Below, in pieces: positions 6,406-14,932 of a stretch of DNA of 16,572 bases (position 1 is the first letter of the stretch; the number at the start of each line of letters is the position of its first letter). This stretch comes from CAUUFM01 sp041844335. Its GTDB lineage: Bacteria > Bacillota > Clostridia > Lachnospirales > Lachnospiraceae. Below the pieces are notes generated by a model. That model did not search any database. It was not told the DNA's origin and saw nothing but the letters and a program-made list of their open reading frames with translations. The position numbers and the translations under genes are program-made. The DNA is taken from the NCBI GenBank assembly GCA_041844335.1, contig JBGZAX010000065.1, positions 1-16,572 on the forward strand, in the 5' to 3' direction.

Positions 6406-9345
6406 TTATAATTCTGCAATTTCCTTTTTCTTTTGTTCCGGTATATCCAGAATTTCAGCAGACGGTCTTGCCGCATAATACCCCTGAACAAAGTCTATTC
6501 CCATAGTTTTTACCATCTTCAGATCCTCTACGACTTCCACACCCTCCGCTACTATCTTGACATTTTTGTTTTTACAGTAGCTTATCAGATTGCGAACCAA
6601 TTCCTGCTTGTCCTCATTATCATGAATTCCCTGCACAAGCTCCATATCGATTTTAACCACATCGGGGTTTACATTAAGAATACGAATTTCATTAGAATAT
6701 CCGCTGCCGAAATCATCTATGGCTATGTGAAATCCGTCTTTTTTAATTATATTGACCTTTTTATCAAGCTGTGTTGCGGAATCTATCTCCTGTTCTATTA
6801 TTTCCATTACAACCATACTGAACAGGTCACCATACTTTTCTCTTAATTCCGCAAGATCCGACAAAGAAATAAGCTGGCTCGGAATACTGTTTATAAATAT
6901 TTTTTTACCCTTAAGCTTTTCTTCATTCTCTCTGATACCTGCAAAGGCTTTGAATATAATCACTCTTTCAAGTTGTCCGAGCTTTGACTGAGATTTAGCC
7001 ACCTCTAATATCTCCATAGGAGATTTAAATTCAGCCATTTCAGAACGCATAAGCATCTCATAGGCATATATTTCACCGGTTTTAAGATCCACAATCGGCT
7101 GATAATGAAATACTATAAGGCTGTTCTCAATCAATAGATTTATACTGTCCCTATTATCAAGCAGATATACGTTCTTGTCATAGGATGCCCTGTTAAATTC
7201 AATTATTCCGCCCTTATTGCTGTGCTTTACCTCATACATGGCATAGTCGGCAAGCTTTATCAAATCATCTGTACTCCTGGCATCATCGGGATACCATGAA
7301 ATACCCTTAGAAACTCTGATACGAGTCTGCTTTTCTTCATCCAAATTTAATACCCAGGAATAATGCTGGCTGATTTCATTCTTAATAATTTTTCTGTATT
7401 CTTTCTTTGAATCAAGCCCGTGCATATATACCGCAAATTCATCTCCCGATATTCTTGATACCACTGCTCCATATTGTTTAAATGACGAAAACATATTGGC
7501 AGCTGCTATGATTAATCTGTCTCCACACTCATGCCCAAAATTATCATTCATATATTTAAGGTTGTCAAGGTCGGCAAATATCATAACTCCCACCTTGTCG
7601 GGCTCCGTTTCTATCATCTTTGTCACCCTTTCCCTAAAGGCATTTCTGTTATAAACTCCTGTCAGAAAATCGTGATCCACCTCGTATGCCAATTTTTGTT
7701 TTCTTTCAATCTCCTTGCTTACATCAATTATAACTCCTATTTTACCCGTTTCCGAATCATTTTCAACTATTTTCAGATACTTTTTAACTGCTGTTTTTGC
7801 ATCCGTATATTCATATGTGTTATCTTCTTCAGGCAAAGGATTTACGGTCAAAATCCTGTAATAGCTCCTGAAGGTCTGACTTAAAATATTTCCGTTATGT
7901 CTGATATTTAAAAGCTCTCTGATAAAGTTCGTGACAATTACTTGCCCTATATCATCTCTTATTTCATATGCACCCATTGGTAGTGATGTCATATCGAAGA
8001 TATTTGAAACATTTTGGACGGTATTTATCATATCCCTGCTGAAACCCTCCACCGCCACTATCAAATCGTCAATTTCTTTCAGATTTGTACGTGTAAACTC
8101 CACTTTTTGAAAGGGCTCCAAATCCTCTATATATTTTGACACCTCCTCTATCTTCTTAGACATAAGCTTTACGATAATATCAATAACAAGTATCGCAATT
8201 ATAGTTGTAATAATACTGCTGAAAATCAGCACATTCCCTATTTTTCTGGAACTTTCATTAATCTGATCCTTTGAAACACAGGTTGTGATCTTCCATGCGC
8301 TGTCTGCAAATATCGCATTCTGCCCATACATTGTAATGCTTTCGTGACTGCAATACATATCGCCTAAGGAAGAAAAACTGGTTTCATAAAGATTGGTTCC
8401 CGCCACATACCTTAACGGCAAGGATGTTGCAGTTGATAAGGCAAGCTTTGCAATAGGTCTGTCAGTCAAATACCAGTCAATCAAAATCTCAGCATCTTTT
8501 GTACCCTTTGTTACTATTGAAAAGCTGTTTCTGTATGCAAGTTCATTTGAATTAAAATAGGCTTCAAGCCAATGCGTAGAATTCATTTCTATGCCGAAAA
8601 CCCCGTAAACCGCTCCTTTTTTGTCAATCAAAGGGACACTGTAGGTAATAACATTGACACCGTCATCAAGGATATCATAGGGAGGACTCCAATAGCCGTA
8701 TTGCTCGGTCATCATTCCTTTCTTCAGCTTAGATGCCTCAACAGGCTTGTTATAAAAATCATAAACCGTATCTTTGTTGATATCAAAATCCCAATCAAGA
8801 TCCCAAGATTCAGCCTTATAAACTCCTCTTTTTTTGCCAATATCTGAACCTCCGATTTCAAGCTCATAGGTATTTCCGTCGAAATTTTTGCCCTGTGTAA
8901 CATCTCTAATATAAACGGCAGAATGAGAGTTTATCTGATCTTTTTTCAAATTGGAGCCTTTAAAAACGACAAATGCTCCCGTCACCTCGTTATTATCCAA
9001 AAAATCAATAATGGTATTTCCGCTTATCTTAGATACGCTTTTAAATATCTCGTCATCTGTATAAAGCCTCTCAGCTAAAACATTCTTATCTTCAATTTTA
9101 TCAAGTATTTTCTGACTTAAATAATCTGCTACCTTTGAGGTGTTTTTAACAATTGTTTTAACAGCGCTGTTGCAAGATTTCAGTCTACTTTCAGACACAC
9201 TTTCAAACAGCCGAAAAGCCTCATAATCAAGTAAATTATAAATTCCCGAAAAATATAAGCTCAGTAAAAATATAATACTCTGTAAAAGAACAACAACCGT
9301 CAACCATATTTTGCTACGTCTTCTCAAAGTATTAGTTTTTTTCAT
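6406..9345 (-). CDS. Membrane Cache-PAS-GGDEF-EAL protein (cyclic-di-GMP turnover)
   Basis: A 979-residue membrane sensor predicted to make and/or degrade c-di-GMP. A basic start leads to TM1 (about 13-35). A long extracytoplasmic region (about 37-365) of dCache type has a membrane-proximal YSVPLIDKKGAVYGVFGIEM segment near 235-254, followed by TM2 (about 370-393). A PAS-like linker covers about 450-545. The GGDEF domain (about 560-715) has DLDNLKYMND at 592-601 and the A-site SGDEF at 633-637. The EAL domain (about 730-965) has E763-M-L, N819, E848, DDFGSGYS at 877-884, K898, AEGVE at 933-937 and Q954, so the usual metal and catalytic residues appear present. No RxxD I-site precedes the A-site. 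The gene starts 27 bases after a solute-binding lipoprotein gene and is co-transcribed with it. AGGAG lies 10 bases before the ATG. Net synthase or phosphodiesterase activity cannot be predicted. Confidence 0.93.
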   Translation of the reverse strand: MKKTNTLRRRSKIWLTVVVLLQSIIFLLSLYFSGIYNLLDYEAFRLFESVSESRLKSCNSAVKTIVKNTSKVADYLSQKILDKIEDKNVLAERLYTDDEIFKSVSKISGNTIIDFLDNNEVTGAFVVFKGSNLKKDQINSHSAVYIRDVTQGKNFDGNTYELEIGGSDIGKKRGVYKAESWDLDWDFDINKDTVYDFYNKPVEASKLKKGMMTEQYGYWSPPYDILDDGVNVITYSVPLIDKKGAVYGVFGIEMNSTHWLEAYFNSNELAYRNSFSIVTKGTKDAEILIDWYLTDRPIAKLALSTATSLPLRYVAGTNLYETSFSSLGDMYCSHESITMYGQNAIFADSAWKITTCVSKDQINESSRKIGNVLIFSSIITTIIAILVIDIIVKLMSKKIEEVSKYIEDLEPFQKVEFTRTNLKEIDDLIVAVEGFSRDMINTVQNVSNIFDMTSLPMGAYEIRDDIGQVIVTNFIRELLNIRHNGNILSQTFRSYYRILTVNPLPEEDNTYEYTDAKTAVKKYLKIVENDSETGKIGVIIDVSKEIERKQKLAYEVDHDFLTGVYNRNAFRERVTKMIETEPDKVGVMIFADLDNLKYMNDNFGHECGDRLIIAAANMFSSFKQYGAVVSRISGDEFAVYMHGLDSKKEYRKIIKNEISQHYSWVLNLDEEKQTRIRVSKGISWYPDDARSTDDLIKLADYAMYEVKHSNKGGIIEFNRASYDKNVYLLDNRDSINLLIENSLIVFHYQPIVDLKTGEIYAYEMLMRSEMAEFKSPMEILEVAKSQSKLGQLERVIIFKAFAGIRENEEKLKGKKIFINSIPSQLISLSDLAELREKYGDLFSMVVMEIIEQEIDSATQLDKKVNIIKKDGFHIAIDDFGSGYSNEIRILNVNPDVVKIDMELVQGIHDNEDKQELVRNLISYCKNKNVKIVAEGVEVVEDLKMVKTMGIDFVQGYYAARPSAEILDIPEQKKKEIAEL

Positions 9346-9372
9346 ACTAAAATATCTCCTCGTAATACAACG

Positions 9373-10839
9373 CTATTCATTATAAAATTCAATTTCCTTG
9401 CTTTCCAATTCGCCTATAACATTGTCAATCCATTTTTCAAAAACCCTATCTACATCTATCTCTTTTAATATCTCCTCTTCGCTCTTTCCTTTTTTACGTA
9501 GCTTCACAGCCTCATTCAAATTATCCTTAACACTTTTTTCGAGATGCTTCGCCAAAATGTTTCTGATATCATAGCTTCCTTTAAATGGCTTTACCGCATA
9601 GGTTTGATTATCAAGGATTTGCTTTGCTGAAACAGCATGTACCTTGGAAATGGTTTCCGAATCGTCATTATCAACATCATCAAGATTAAGTGCAAAGTCT
9701 CCATCATCATAGGCACTCTTAACCACAGGTAAATATCCGCTGTCTCCTACAAATTTCAAGTTGTTTTCCTTAGCGGTAAACCACTTCAGGAATGTAACAG
9801 CAGCTTTTTCTTTCTCTTCTGTAGATGATGTAACACACATACCGGCTCCTTGTCTGATCGTGACAGGATCACTTCCTTTAAATGTGGGATATCTCAAAAT
9901 TTTGCTCTTTATCGGAATTTGTTTTCCGTCGTCCTCAATCCAAGACGGAAAATATACGGCACCGGATGAAGACCCAACGAAAGCTATCAGATCGGATGAT
10001 TTTACATCATCAGTTCTAAACTTGCCGTATCCGCCGTAATATCCCAAAACAGCGCCTTTAAAATAATTTTCAAATATCTTTTTTAAAACCTTTCTATTAA
10101 GTCTTGCCGCACCTCTTTCCTCGTCCATAACAGGTGTTTTAAGCTGACTTGTAGATATTACAACATAATTTGTAACCACATCAAAGCCCATAAATGTTTT
10201 TCCGTCACCTTTTATATCCTTTGTCAGGCTATCGGTGTAGTCATAGTAGTTTCTTGCAGTTTTGTAAATATTTTCCCATTTAGTAAGATCAAGAGCCTTA
10301 TCGCCGCTATTTTTAAGATAATCCTTATAATAGCTGTCATTCATATAAAATACCTCTGTGCTCTTTGCCACCGGTATGATTAATATTTCGTCATCATTAT
10401 CTCCAATTCTTCCGTCTTCTAAAAAAGCTTTCACATAAAGATCCTTTTCATTATCATTAAGATATTTTGAAATATCACATAGTTTACCCATTTCCTTTAT
10501 CTCTAAAGCCTTGTCGGGATAAGATGAAAAAATATCCGGTGCAGGCTCTGAATCAATCAGTCCCAGCATGGAATTGGTTATACTTTTTTCCAAATCCATA
10601 ACCTTTCCCTTAGCCTCCGCCGTCACTAAAATCCCTTGTTCAAATCCGACAGTTTCGTTGAATTCCTTTATTAAGCTTTCAATCTGTTTTTGATTTTCTC
10701 CCAAATAATAATGCCAAAGGTTGAGATTTATGACACTATCTTCCTTCTGACTGCGCTCATATCCGGCAATCTTTCTATCGGAATACTTACATGATATCAG
10801 CATACAAGCCGCTAAGCAAATAACAAGCATTTTTTTCAT
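9373..10839 (-). CDS. Extracellular solute-binding lipoprotein (family 1 type)
   Basis: A 488-residue surface lipoprotein. The signal peptide MKKMLVICLAACMLISC has a lipobox L14-I-S-C17, so Cys17 should be lipidated and anchor the protein outside the membrane. The rest resembles ABC-transporter binding proteins of the sugar/glycerol-phosphate class. Visible features are an early LNLWHYY strand (about 39-45), an APDIF segment, an AKSTEVFYMND hinge region, and a late TFLKWFTAKENNLKFVGDSGYLPV stretch typical of the second lobe. The C-terminus is charged and helical. No permease or ATPase gene is adjacent. The only partner is the downstream Cache-GGDEF-EAL gene. This suggests a receptor that presents ligand to that sensor rather than a transporter component, which is inference. 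The ligand is unknown. AGAGGT lies 5 bases before the ATG. Confidence 0.88.
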   Translation of the reverse strand: MKKMLVICLAACMLISCKYSDRKIAGYERSQKEDSVINLNLWHYYLGENQKQIESLIKEFNETVGFEQGILVTAEAKGKVMDLEKSITNSMLGLIDSEPAPDIFSSYPDKALEIKEMGKLCDISKYLNDNEKDLYVKAFLEDGRIGDNDDEILIIPVAKSTEVFYMNDSYYKDYLKNSGDKALDLTKWENIYKTARNYYDYTDSLTKDIKGDGKTFMGFDVVTNYVVISTSQLKTPVMDEERGAARLNRKVLKKIFENYFKGAVLGYYGGYGKFRTDDVKSSDLIAFVGSSSGAVYFPSWIEDDGKQIPIKSKILRYPTFKGSDPVTIRQGAGMCVTSSTEEKEKAAVTFLKWFTAKENNLKFVGDSGYLPVVKSAYDDGDFALNLDDVDNDDSETISKVHAVSAKQILDNQTYAVKPFKGSYDIRNILAKHLEKSVKDNLNEAVKLRKKGKSEEEILKEIDVDRVFEKWIDNVIGELESKEIEFYNE

Positions 10840-10918
10840 AAGCTACCTCTTTCCCGTTCAGCCTGCAACAAACGCTTTTACCGCAAGCTAAGTAAATTAA
10901 CCCATAATTAATGCTTAT

Positions 10919-10947
10919 ACTATATCACATATTAAAGTCTAATTCAA
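10919..10947 (-). promoter_or_regulatory. Sigma-A promoter of the solute-binding lipoprotein/GGDEF-EAL operon
   Basis: On the minus strand, TTGAAT (10942-10947), a 17-base spacer and TATAGT (10919-10924). It leaves a leader of about 75 bases before the lipoprotein ATG. It lies directly after dnaJ, for which no convincing terminator is visible, so some read-through from the heat-shock operon is possible. Confidence 0.8.
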
Positions 10948-10988
10948 CATTTGGCAATTAAAAAAACTATCATATTTTATTCAATTTT

Positions 10989-12266
10989 TTATTTAAAAAG
11001 CTCTCCGATTTCGCTCCACATACCCTTTTTCTTTTTCTTACCGTCTTTAGTACTCTTTGAGGTATCCTTATCCTCTTTCTTCGCCTTGTCATCGGAGCCT
11101 TTTACTTCATTATTGTTCTTATTCGTCTTACTTTCTATAGCCTCTCTGGACTTTTTTATACTGTTTGATGTAATTTCATCAAACCCCAATATAGCCGCCC
11201 TCGCTTCGCTTGACAGAGCTGTAGGCACTTCCACATCTAATGTGATATAATGATCTCCTCTTTGAGTCTTTGAACCATCTCTTCTTCTGCTCAAGATAGG
11301 CACACCCTTACCTCTTAATCTTACCACTGTTCCTGTGGCGGTTCCGGGCTTTATGCTGTATATCACCTGACCGTCAACGGTATCGACCAATATATCACAA
11401 CCAAGAACCGCCTGTGCAAATGAAATTTTTACATTAGACAGTATGTCCGATCCGCGCCTTACGAATATGGGATGAGGTCTTATATAAACGCTCACCATAA
11501 GATCTCCTCTCGGACCTCCGTTTAATCCCGGCTCTCCCTTTCCTGATATTCTCACCATATTTTCCTGATCGATGCCTGCCGGAATCGACACCGCTATCCT
11601 TGTTCGGTTTGTCTTATAACCCGTGCCTCCGCAGTCAGGACATTTTTCTTTTATTATCTTTCCCGTACCGTTACAATCAGGGCAGGTTGATACATTTTGC
11701 ATAACACCGAGAGGGGTACGCATAGTCTGAACCACCTGACCTCTTCCTCCGCATTTCGGGCAGGTGACAGGAGCCGTTCCGCCCTTGGCTCCTGATCCCT
11801 TACAGCTCTTACACTCGTCCTTAAGGTTAAGCTGAAGCTCTTTTTCACAGCCGAATACAGCCTCCATAAAATCTATCTGCACCGACGTTCTTAAATTTTG
11901 CCCTTGAGTCGATCCGTTATAAGCCCTTCTTGAACCTCCGCCGCCGAACATTCCTCCAAATATATCGCCAAAGATAGAGCTGCCGAATATATCGGAAAAA
12001 TCCATGTTGCTAAAGTCAAATCCATCTCCGCCTCCGCCATCAAACGCAGAATGTCCGAACTGATCGTATTTTTCCCTCTTATCGGTGTCACTTAATATGG
12101 CGTAGGCTTCAGAGGCCTCTTTAAATTTTTGTTCGGCCTCTTTGTCCCCTGGATTACTGTCCGGATGATACTTTTTGGCTAACTGTCTATATGCTTTTTT
12201 TATTTCATCTACGCTGGAGCTCTTGCTGACCCCCAGTACTTCGTAGTAATCTCTTTTTTCTGCCAT
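10989..12266 (-). CDS. dnaJ: Chaperone DnaJ with a lysine-rich C-terminal extension
   Basis: Type I Hsp40 co-chaperone that delivers substrates to DnaK and stimulates its ATPase. The J domain (1-70) has HPD at 34-36. A Gly/Phe-rich region follows (about 75-112). The zinc-binding domain has four CxxCxGxG repeats, with Cys pairs 152/155, 169/172, 195/198 and 209/212. The substrate-binding C-terminal domains extend to about 360. At 425 residues it is about 45 longer than usual. The extra tail (about 366-425) is low complexity and rich in Lys, Asp, Ser and Asn, and ends in KKKKKGMWSEIGELFK. Translation begins 21 bases after dnaK, with GAGG 7 bases before the ATG. It is the last gene of the HrcA-controlled operon. 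Confidence 0.97.
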   Translation of the reverse strand: MAEKRDYYEVLGVSKSSSVDEIKKAYRQLAKKYHPDSNPGDKEAEQKFKEASEAYAILSDTDKREKYDQFGHSAFDGGGGDGFDFSNMDFSDIFGSSIFGDIFGGMFGGGGSRRAYNGSTQGQNLRTSVQIDFMEAVFGCEKELQLNLKDECKSCKGSGAKGGTAPVTCPKCGGRGQVVQTMRTPLGVMQNVSTCPDCNGTGKIIKEKCPDCGGTGYKTNRTRIAVSIPAGIDQENMVRISGKGEPGLNGGPRGDLMVSVYIRPHPIFVRRGSDILSNVKISFAQAVLGCDILVDTVDGQVIYSIKPGTATGTVVRLRGKGVPILSRRRDGSKTQRGDHYITLDVEVPTALSSEARAAILGFDEITSNSIKKSREAIESKTNKNNNEVKGSDDKAKKEDKDTSKSTKDGKKKKKGMWSEIGELFK

Positions 12267-12287
12267 AATATAACCTCAATTATTTTT

Positions 12288-14168
12288 TTATACTTCCTTA
12301 AAATCTCCTTCAACTACATTATCATCGCCACCTGCTGCACTATCCTTATCGGCTCCGTTCGTATCGTGTGCCGCATTTGCTCCCATATCGGCACCTGCCG
12401 CTCCCTGAACATTTTCATACATCTTTGCAAACAGGTTTTGACTTTCGGTCATTAGCTTCTCCTGTGCAGCTTTGATATCCTGTATCTGTGTTTCTGTAAA
12501 AGTAGCCGGATCAACATTTTCCACAAGCCTTTTAAGCTCATCTATATTACCCTGTATCTTTGCCTTGTCATCTTCGCCTATCTTATCACCTACCTCATTT
12601 AATGCCTTCTCTGTCTGGAAGATGATAGAATCGGCATCATTCTTTGTATCCACAGCCTCTTTTCTCTTCTTGTCCTCAGCCTCAAACTGTGCAGCCTCCT
12701 TTACAGCCTTTTCAATGTCCGCATCAGACATATTGGAGCCTGCGGTAATAGTGATATGCTGCTCTTTTCCGGTACCTAAATCCTTTGCGGAAACATTAAC
12801 TATACCGTTTGCGTCTATATCAAAGGTTACCTCTATCTGCGGAACACCTCTTCTTGCCGGTAATATGCCATCAAGTCTGAAGTGTCCCAGAGACTTATTA
12901 TCCTTGGAAAACTGTCTTTCACCCTGTGTTACATTTATGTCCACGGCTTCCTGATTGTCGGCTGCCGTAGAGAAAATCTGACTCTTCTTTGTCGGAATGG
13001 TGGTATTTCTCGGAATTAATACCGTAGCCACTCCACCCATGGTTTCTATTGCCAAAGACAGCGGAGTAACATCAAGCAATAAAATATCTCCCGCGCCGGC
13101 ATCTCCTGCCAGCTTTCCGCCCTGGATACTTGCACCTATAGCCACACATTCATCAGGATTTAATGTCTTGCTCGGTTCCTGCCCCGTAAGCATTTTTACC
13201 TTATCCTGTACGGCAGGAATTCTTGTAGAACCTCCCACAAGCAGAACCTTGCCAAGCTCTGATGAACTGATACCTGCATCCTGCAATGCTCTTTGAACCG
13301 GACCTGCCGTTCTCTCCACCAGATCTGCCGTTAATTCGTCGAACTTAGCCTTTGTAATGTTCATGTCAAAGTGCTTAGGTCCCTCGGATGTGGCTGTGAT
13401 GAACGGCAGGTTTACGTTTGTTGTGGTAGCTGATGACAATTCCTTCTTAGCCTTTTCCGCTGCCTCCTTAAGTCTTTGTAAAGCCATTTTATCGCCCGAT
13501 AAATCCACGCCCTCCTGTTTCTTAAACTCGGAAAGCATGTATTCTGTGAGCTTCTGGTCGAAATCATCTCCGCCCAAATGATTATCACCCGCCGTGGACA
13601 ATACTTCTATTACACCGTCACCTATATCAATAATAGATACGTCAAATGTACCGCCTCCGAGATCATAAACCATTATTTTTTGCTCTTTTTCGTTATCTAA
13701 GCCATAGGCTAAGGCTGCTGCGGTAGGCTCATTTATAATTCTCTTTACATCAAGTCCCGCGATCTTTCCCGCATCCTTTGTAGCCTGTCTTTGTGCATCG
13801 TTAAAGTATGCCGGTACCGTGATTACAGCCTCCGTCACCTTTTCACCTAAATAGTTTTCAGCATCCGTTTTGATCTTTTGCAGTACCATTGCGGATATTT
13901 CCTGCGGTGTATACTTCTTTCCGTCAATATCGATTTTAAAATCCGTACCCATATGTCTTTTGATTGATGATATGGTCTTATCCGCATTAGTTACCGCCTG
14001 TCTTTTAGCCGGCTCACCTATAAGTCTTTCGCCCGTTTTTGTGAAAGCCACCACCGACGGTGTTGTTCTGGCGCCCTCGGTATTCGTGATAATTACCGGC
14101 TTGCCGCCCTCCATTACAGATGCACATGAGTTTGTTGTTCCTAAGTCTATTCCTATTACTTTTCCCAT
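12288..14168 (-). CDS. dnaK: Chaperone protein DnaK (Hsp70)
   Basis: ATP-driven cytosolic chaperone working with DnaJ and GrpE. The 626 residues fit a Gram-positive DnaK. The nucleotide-binding domain carries the three Hsp70 signatures, IDLGTTNS at 7-14, YDLGGGTFDVSI at 168-179 (with the conserved Thr174) and VLLVGGSTRIP at 308-318. The interdomain linker DILLLDVTPLSL is at 361-372, followed by the beta substrate-binding domain and helical lid. The tail is Gly/Ala-rich and ends EGDFKEV. AAGGAGAG precedes the ATG. About 99 AT-rich bases separate it from grpE, with no CIRCE of its own, so control comes from the operator in front of hrcA. Confidence 0.99.
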   Translation of the reverse strand: MGKVIGIDLGTTNSCASVMEGGKPVIITNTEGARTTPSVVAFTKTGERLIGEPAKRQAVTNADKTISSIKRHMGTDFKIDIDGKKYTPQEISAMVLQKIKTDAENYLGEKVTEAVITVPAYFNDAQRQATKDAGKIAGLDVKRIINEPTAAALAYGLDNEKEQKIMVYDLGGGTFDVSIIDIGDGVIEVLSTAGDNHLGGDDFDQKLTEYMLSEFKKQEGVDLSGDKMALQRLKEAAEKAKKELSSATTTNVNLPFITATSEGPKHFDMNITKAKFDELTADLVERTAGPVQRALQDAGISSSELGKVLLVGGSTRIPAVQDKVKMLTGQEPSKTLNPDECVAIGASIQGGKLAGDAGAGDILLLDVTPLSLAIETMGGVATVLIPRNTTIPTKKSQIFSTAADNQEAVDINVTQGERQFSKDNKSLGHFRLDGILPARRGVPQIEVTFDIDANGIVNVSAKDLGTGKEQHITITAGSNMSDADIEKAVKEAAQFEAEDKKRKEAVDTKNDADSIIFQTEKALNEVGDKIGEDDKAKIQGNIDELKRLVENVDPATFTETQIQDIKAAQEKLMTESQNLFAKMYENVQGAAGADMGANAAHDTNGADKDSAAGGDDNVVEGDFKEV

Positions 14169-14267
14169 AATTTACTCTCCTTTTTCCACTAAAATTTAAT
14201 ATTTAATATTTTAACTGTTTATAAAGATTGTTACCGTTATTAATTTATAATTTTATGTCTTACTATT

Positions 14268-14918
14268 CTACTCGGACACCTTTACCATTGAATATCTGAC
14301 TATTATATCCTTATATTTATAGCCTTTTATCACTTCCTCGACTACTATATCGCTCTCTACACTTTCATCTTCAACCTGCATTACCGCATTATGAAGATCA
14401 GGGTTGAATTTCTCTCCTACAGCCGGTATCACCTCCACATTAAGATCCTTTAATGTGACATTCATCTGTTTATAAACCTGCAGCATTCCTTTAATAAATG
14501 CATCATTGGTGTTTTCATCTACTCCCTTCATTCCTCTGTCAAAGCTGTCCACCACGGGGAGTATTCTTCCTATTGCATCTTTGACTCCGATATCATACAT
14601 TTTGTTGCTGAGCTCCTCATTTCTTTTTCTGAAATTTTCAAACTCCGCCAGCTGGCGTGTATATTTGTCCTTAAGCTCACGAACCTCTTCTTCGAGTTTT
14701 TTTATTTTTTCTTCATTATCGTTTTTCTTAAAAAAGCCCTTTTTCTCTTTTTTATCTTTAGTTCCATGTGCTTTTATATCCATATTTTTACAGTCTTTTT
14801 CTGTATTTTGCTCTTCTTCATTTATCTCTTCTATCTCTTTGTTTTCTTTATCATCAATATTATCATGTGTATCTTCAATTATTTCATTCCCCAATATTTC
14901 TTCCCTGTTTTTCTCCAT
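14268..14918 (-). CDS. grpE: Nucleotide exchange factor GrpE
   Basis: Homodimeric cytosolic factor that releases ADP from DnaK. It has 216 residues. The first 60 or so are a disordered, strongly acidic tail (poly Glu/Asp/Asn). A long coiled coil follows (about 65-110, including KLEEEVRELKDKYTRQLAEF), then the beta-domain with the GrpE signature around FNPDLHNAVM (171-180) and EEVIKGYKYKD to the end. AAGGAGG overlaps the hrcA stop codon, 9 bases before the ATG. The 14-base gap shows tight coupling to hrcA. N-terminal acidic tails are common and variable in GrpE, so this one is not remarkable. Confidence 0.97.
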   Translation of the reverse strand: MEKNREEILGNEIIEDTHDNIDDKENKEIEEINEEEQNTEKDCKNMDIKAHGTKDKKEKKGFFKKNDNEEKIKKLEEEVRELKDKYTRQLAEFENFRKRNEELSNKMYDIGVKDAIGRILPVVDSFDRGMKGVDENTNDAFIKGMLQVYKQMNVTLKDLNVEVIPAVGEKFNPDLHNAVMQVEDESVESDIVVEEVIKGYKYKDIIVRYSMVKVSE

Positions 14919-14932
14919 TATAAAATTCCTCC

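Noticed and set aside
10940..10988. An AT-rich stretch with A6 and T7 runs after dnaJ as a terminator.
   Set aside because: Only a weak A-T stem with a large loop can be drawn, and it overlaps the promoter of the solute-binding gene.
14169..14267. A separate promoter or second CIRCE between grpE and dnaK.
   Set aside because: The gap is only AT-rich. No good -35/-10 pair or GCACTC half-site is visible.
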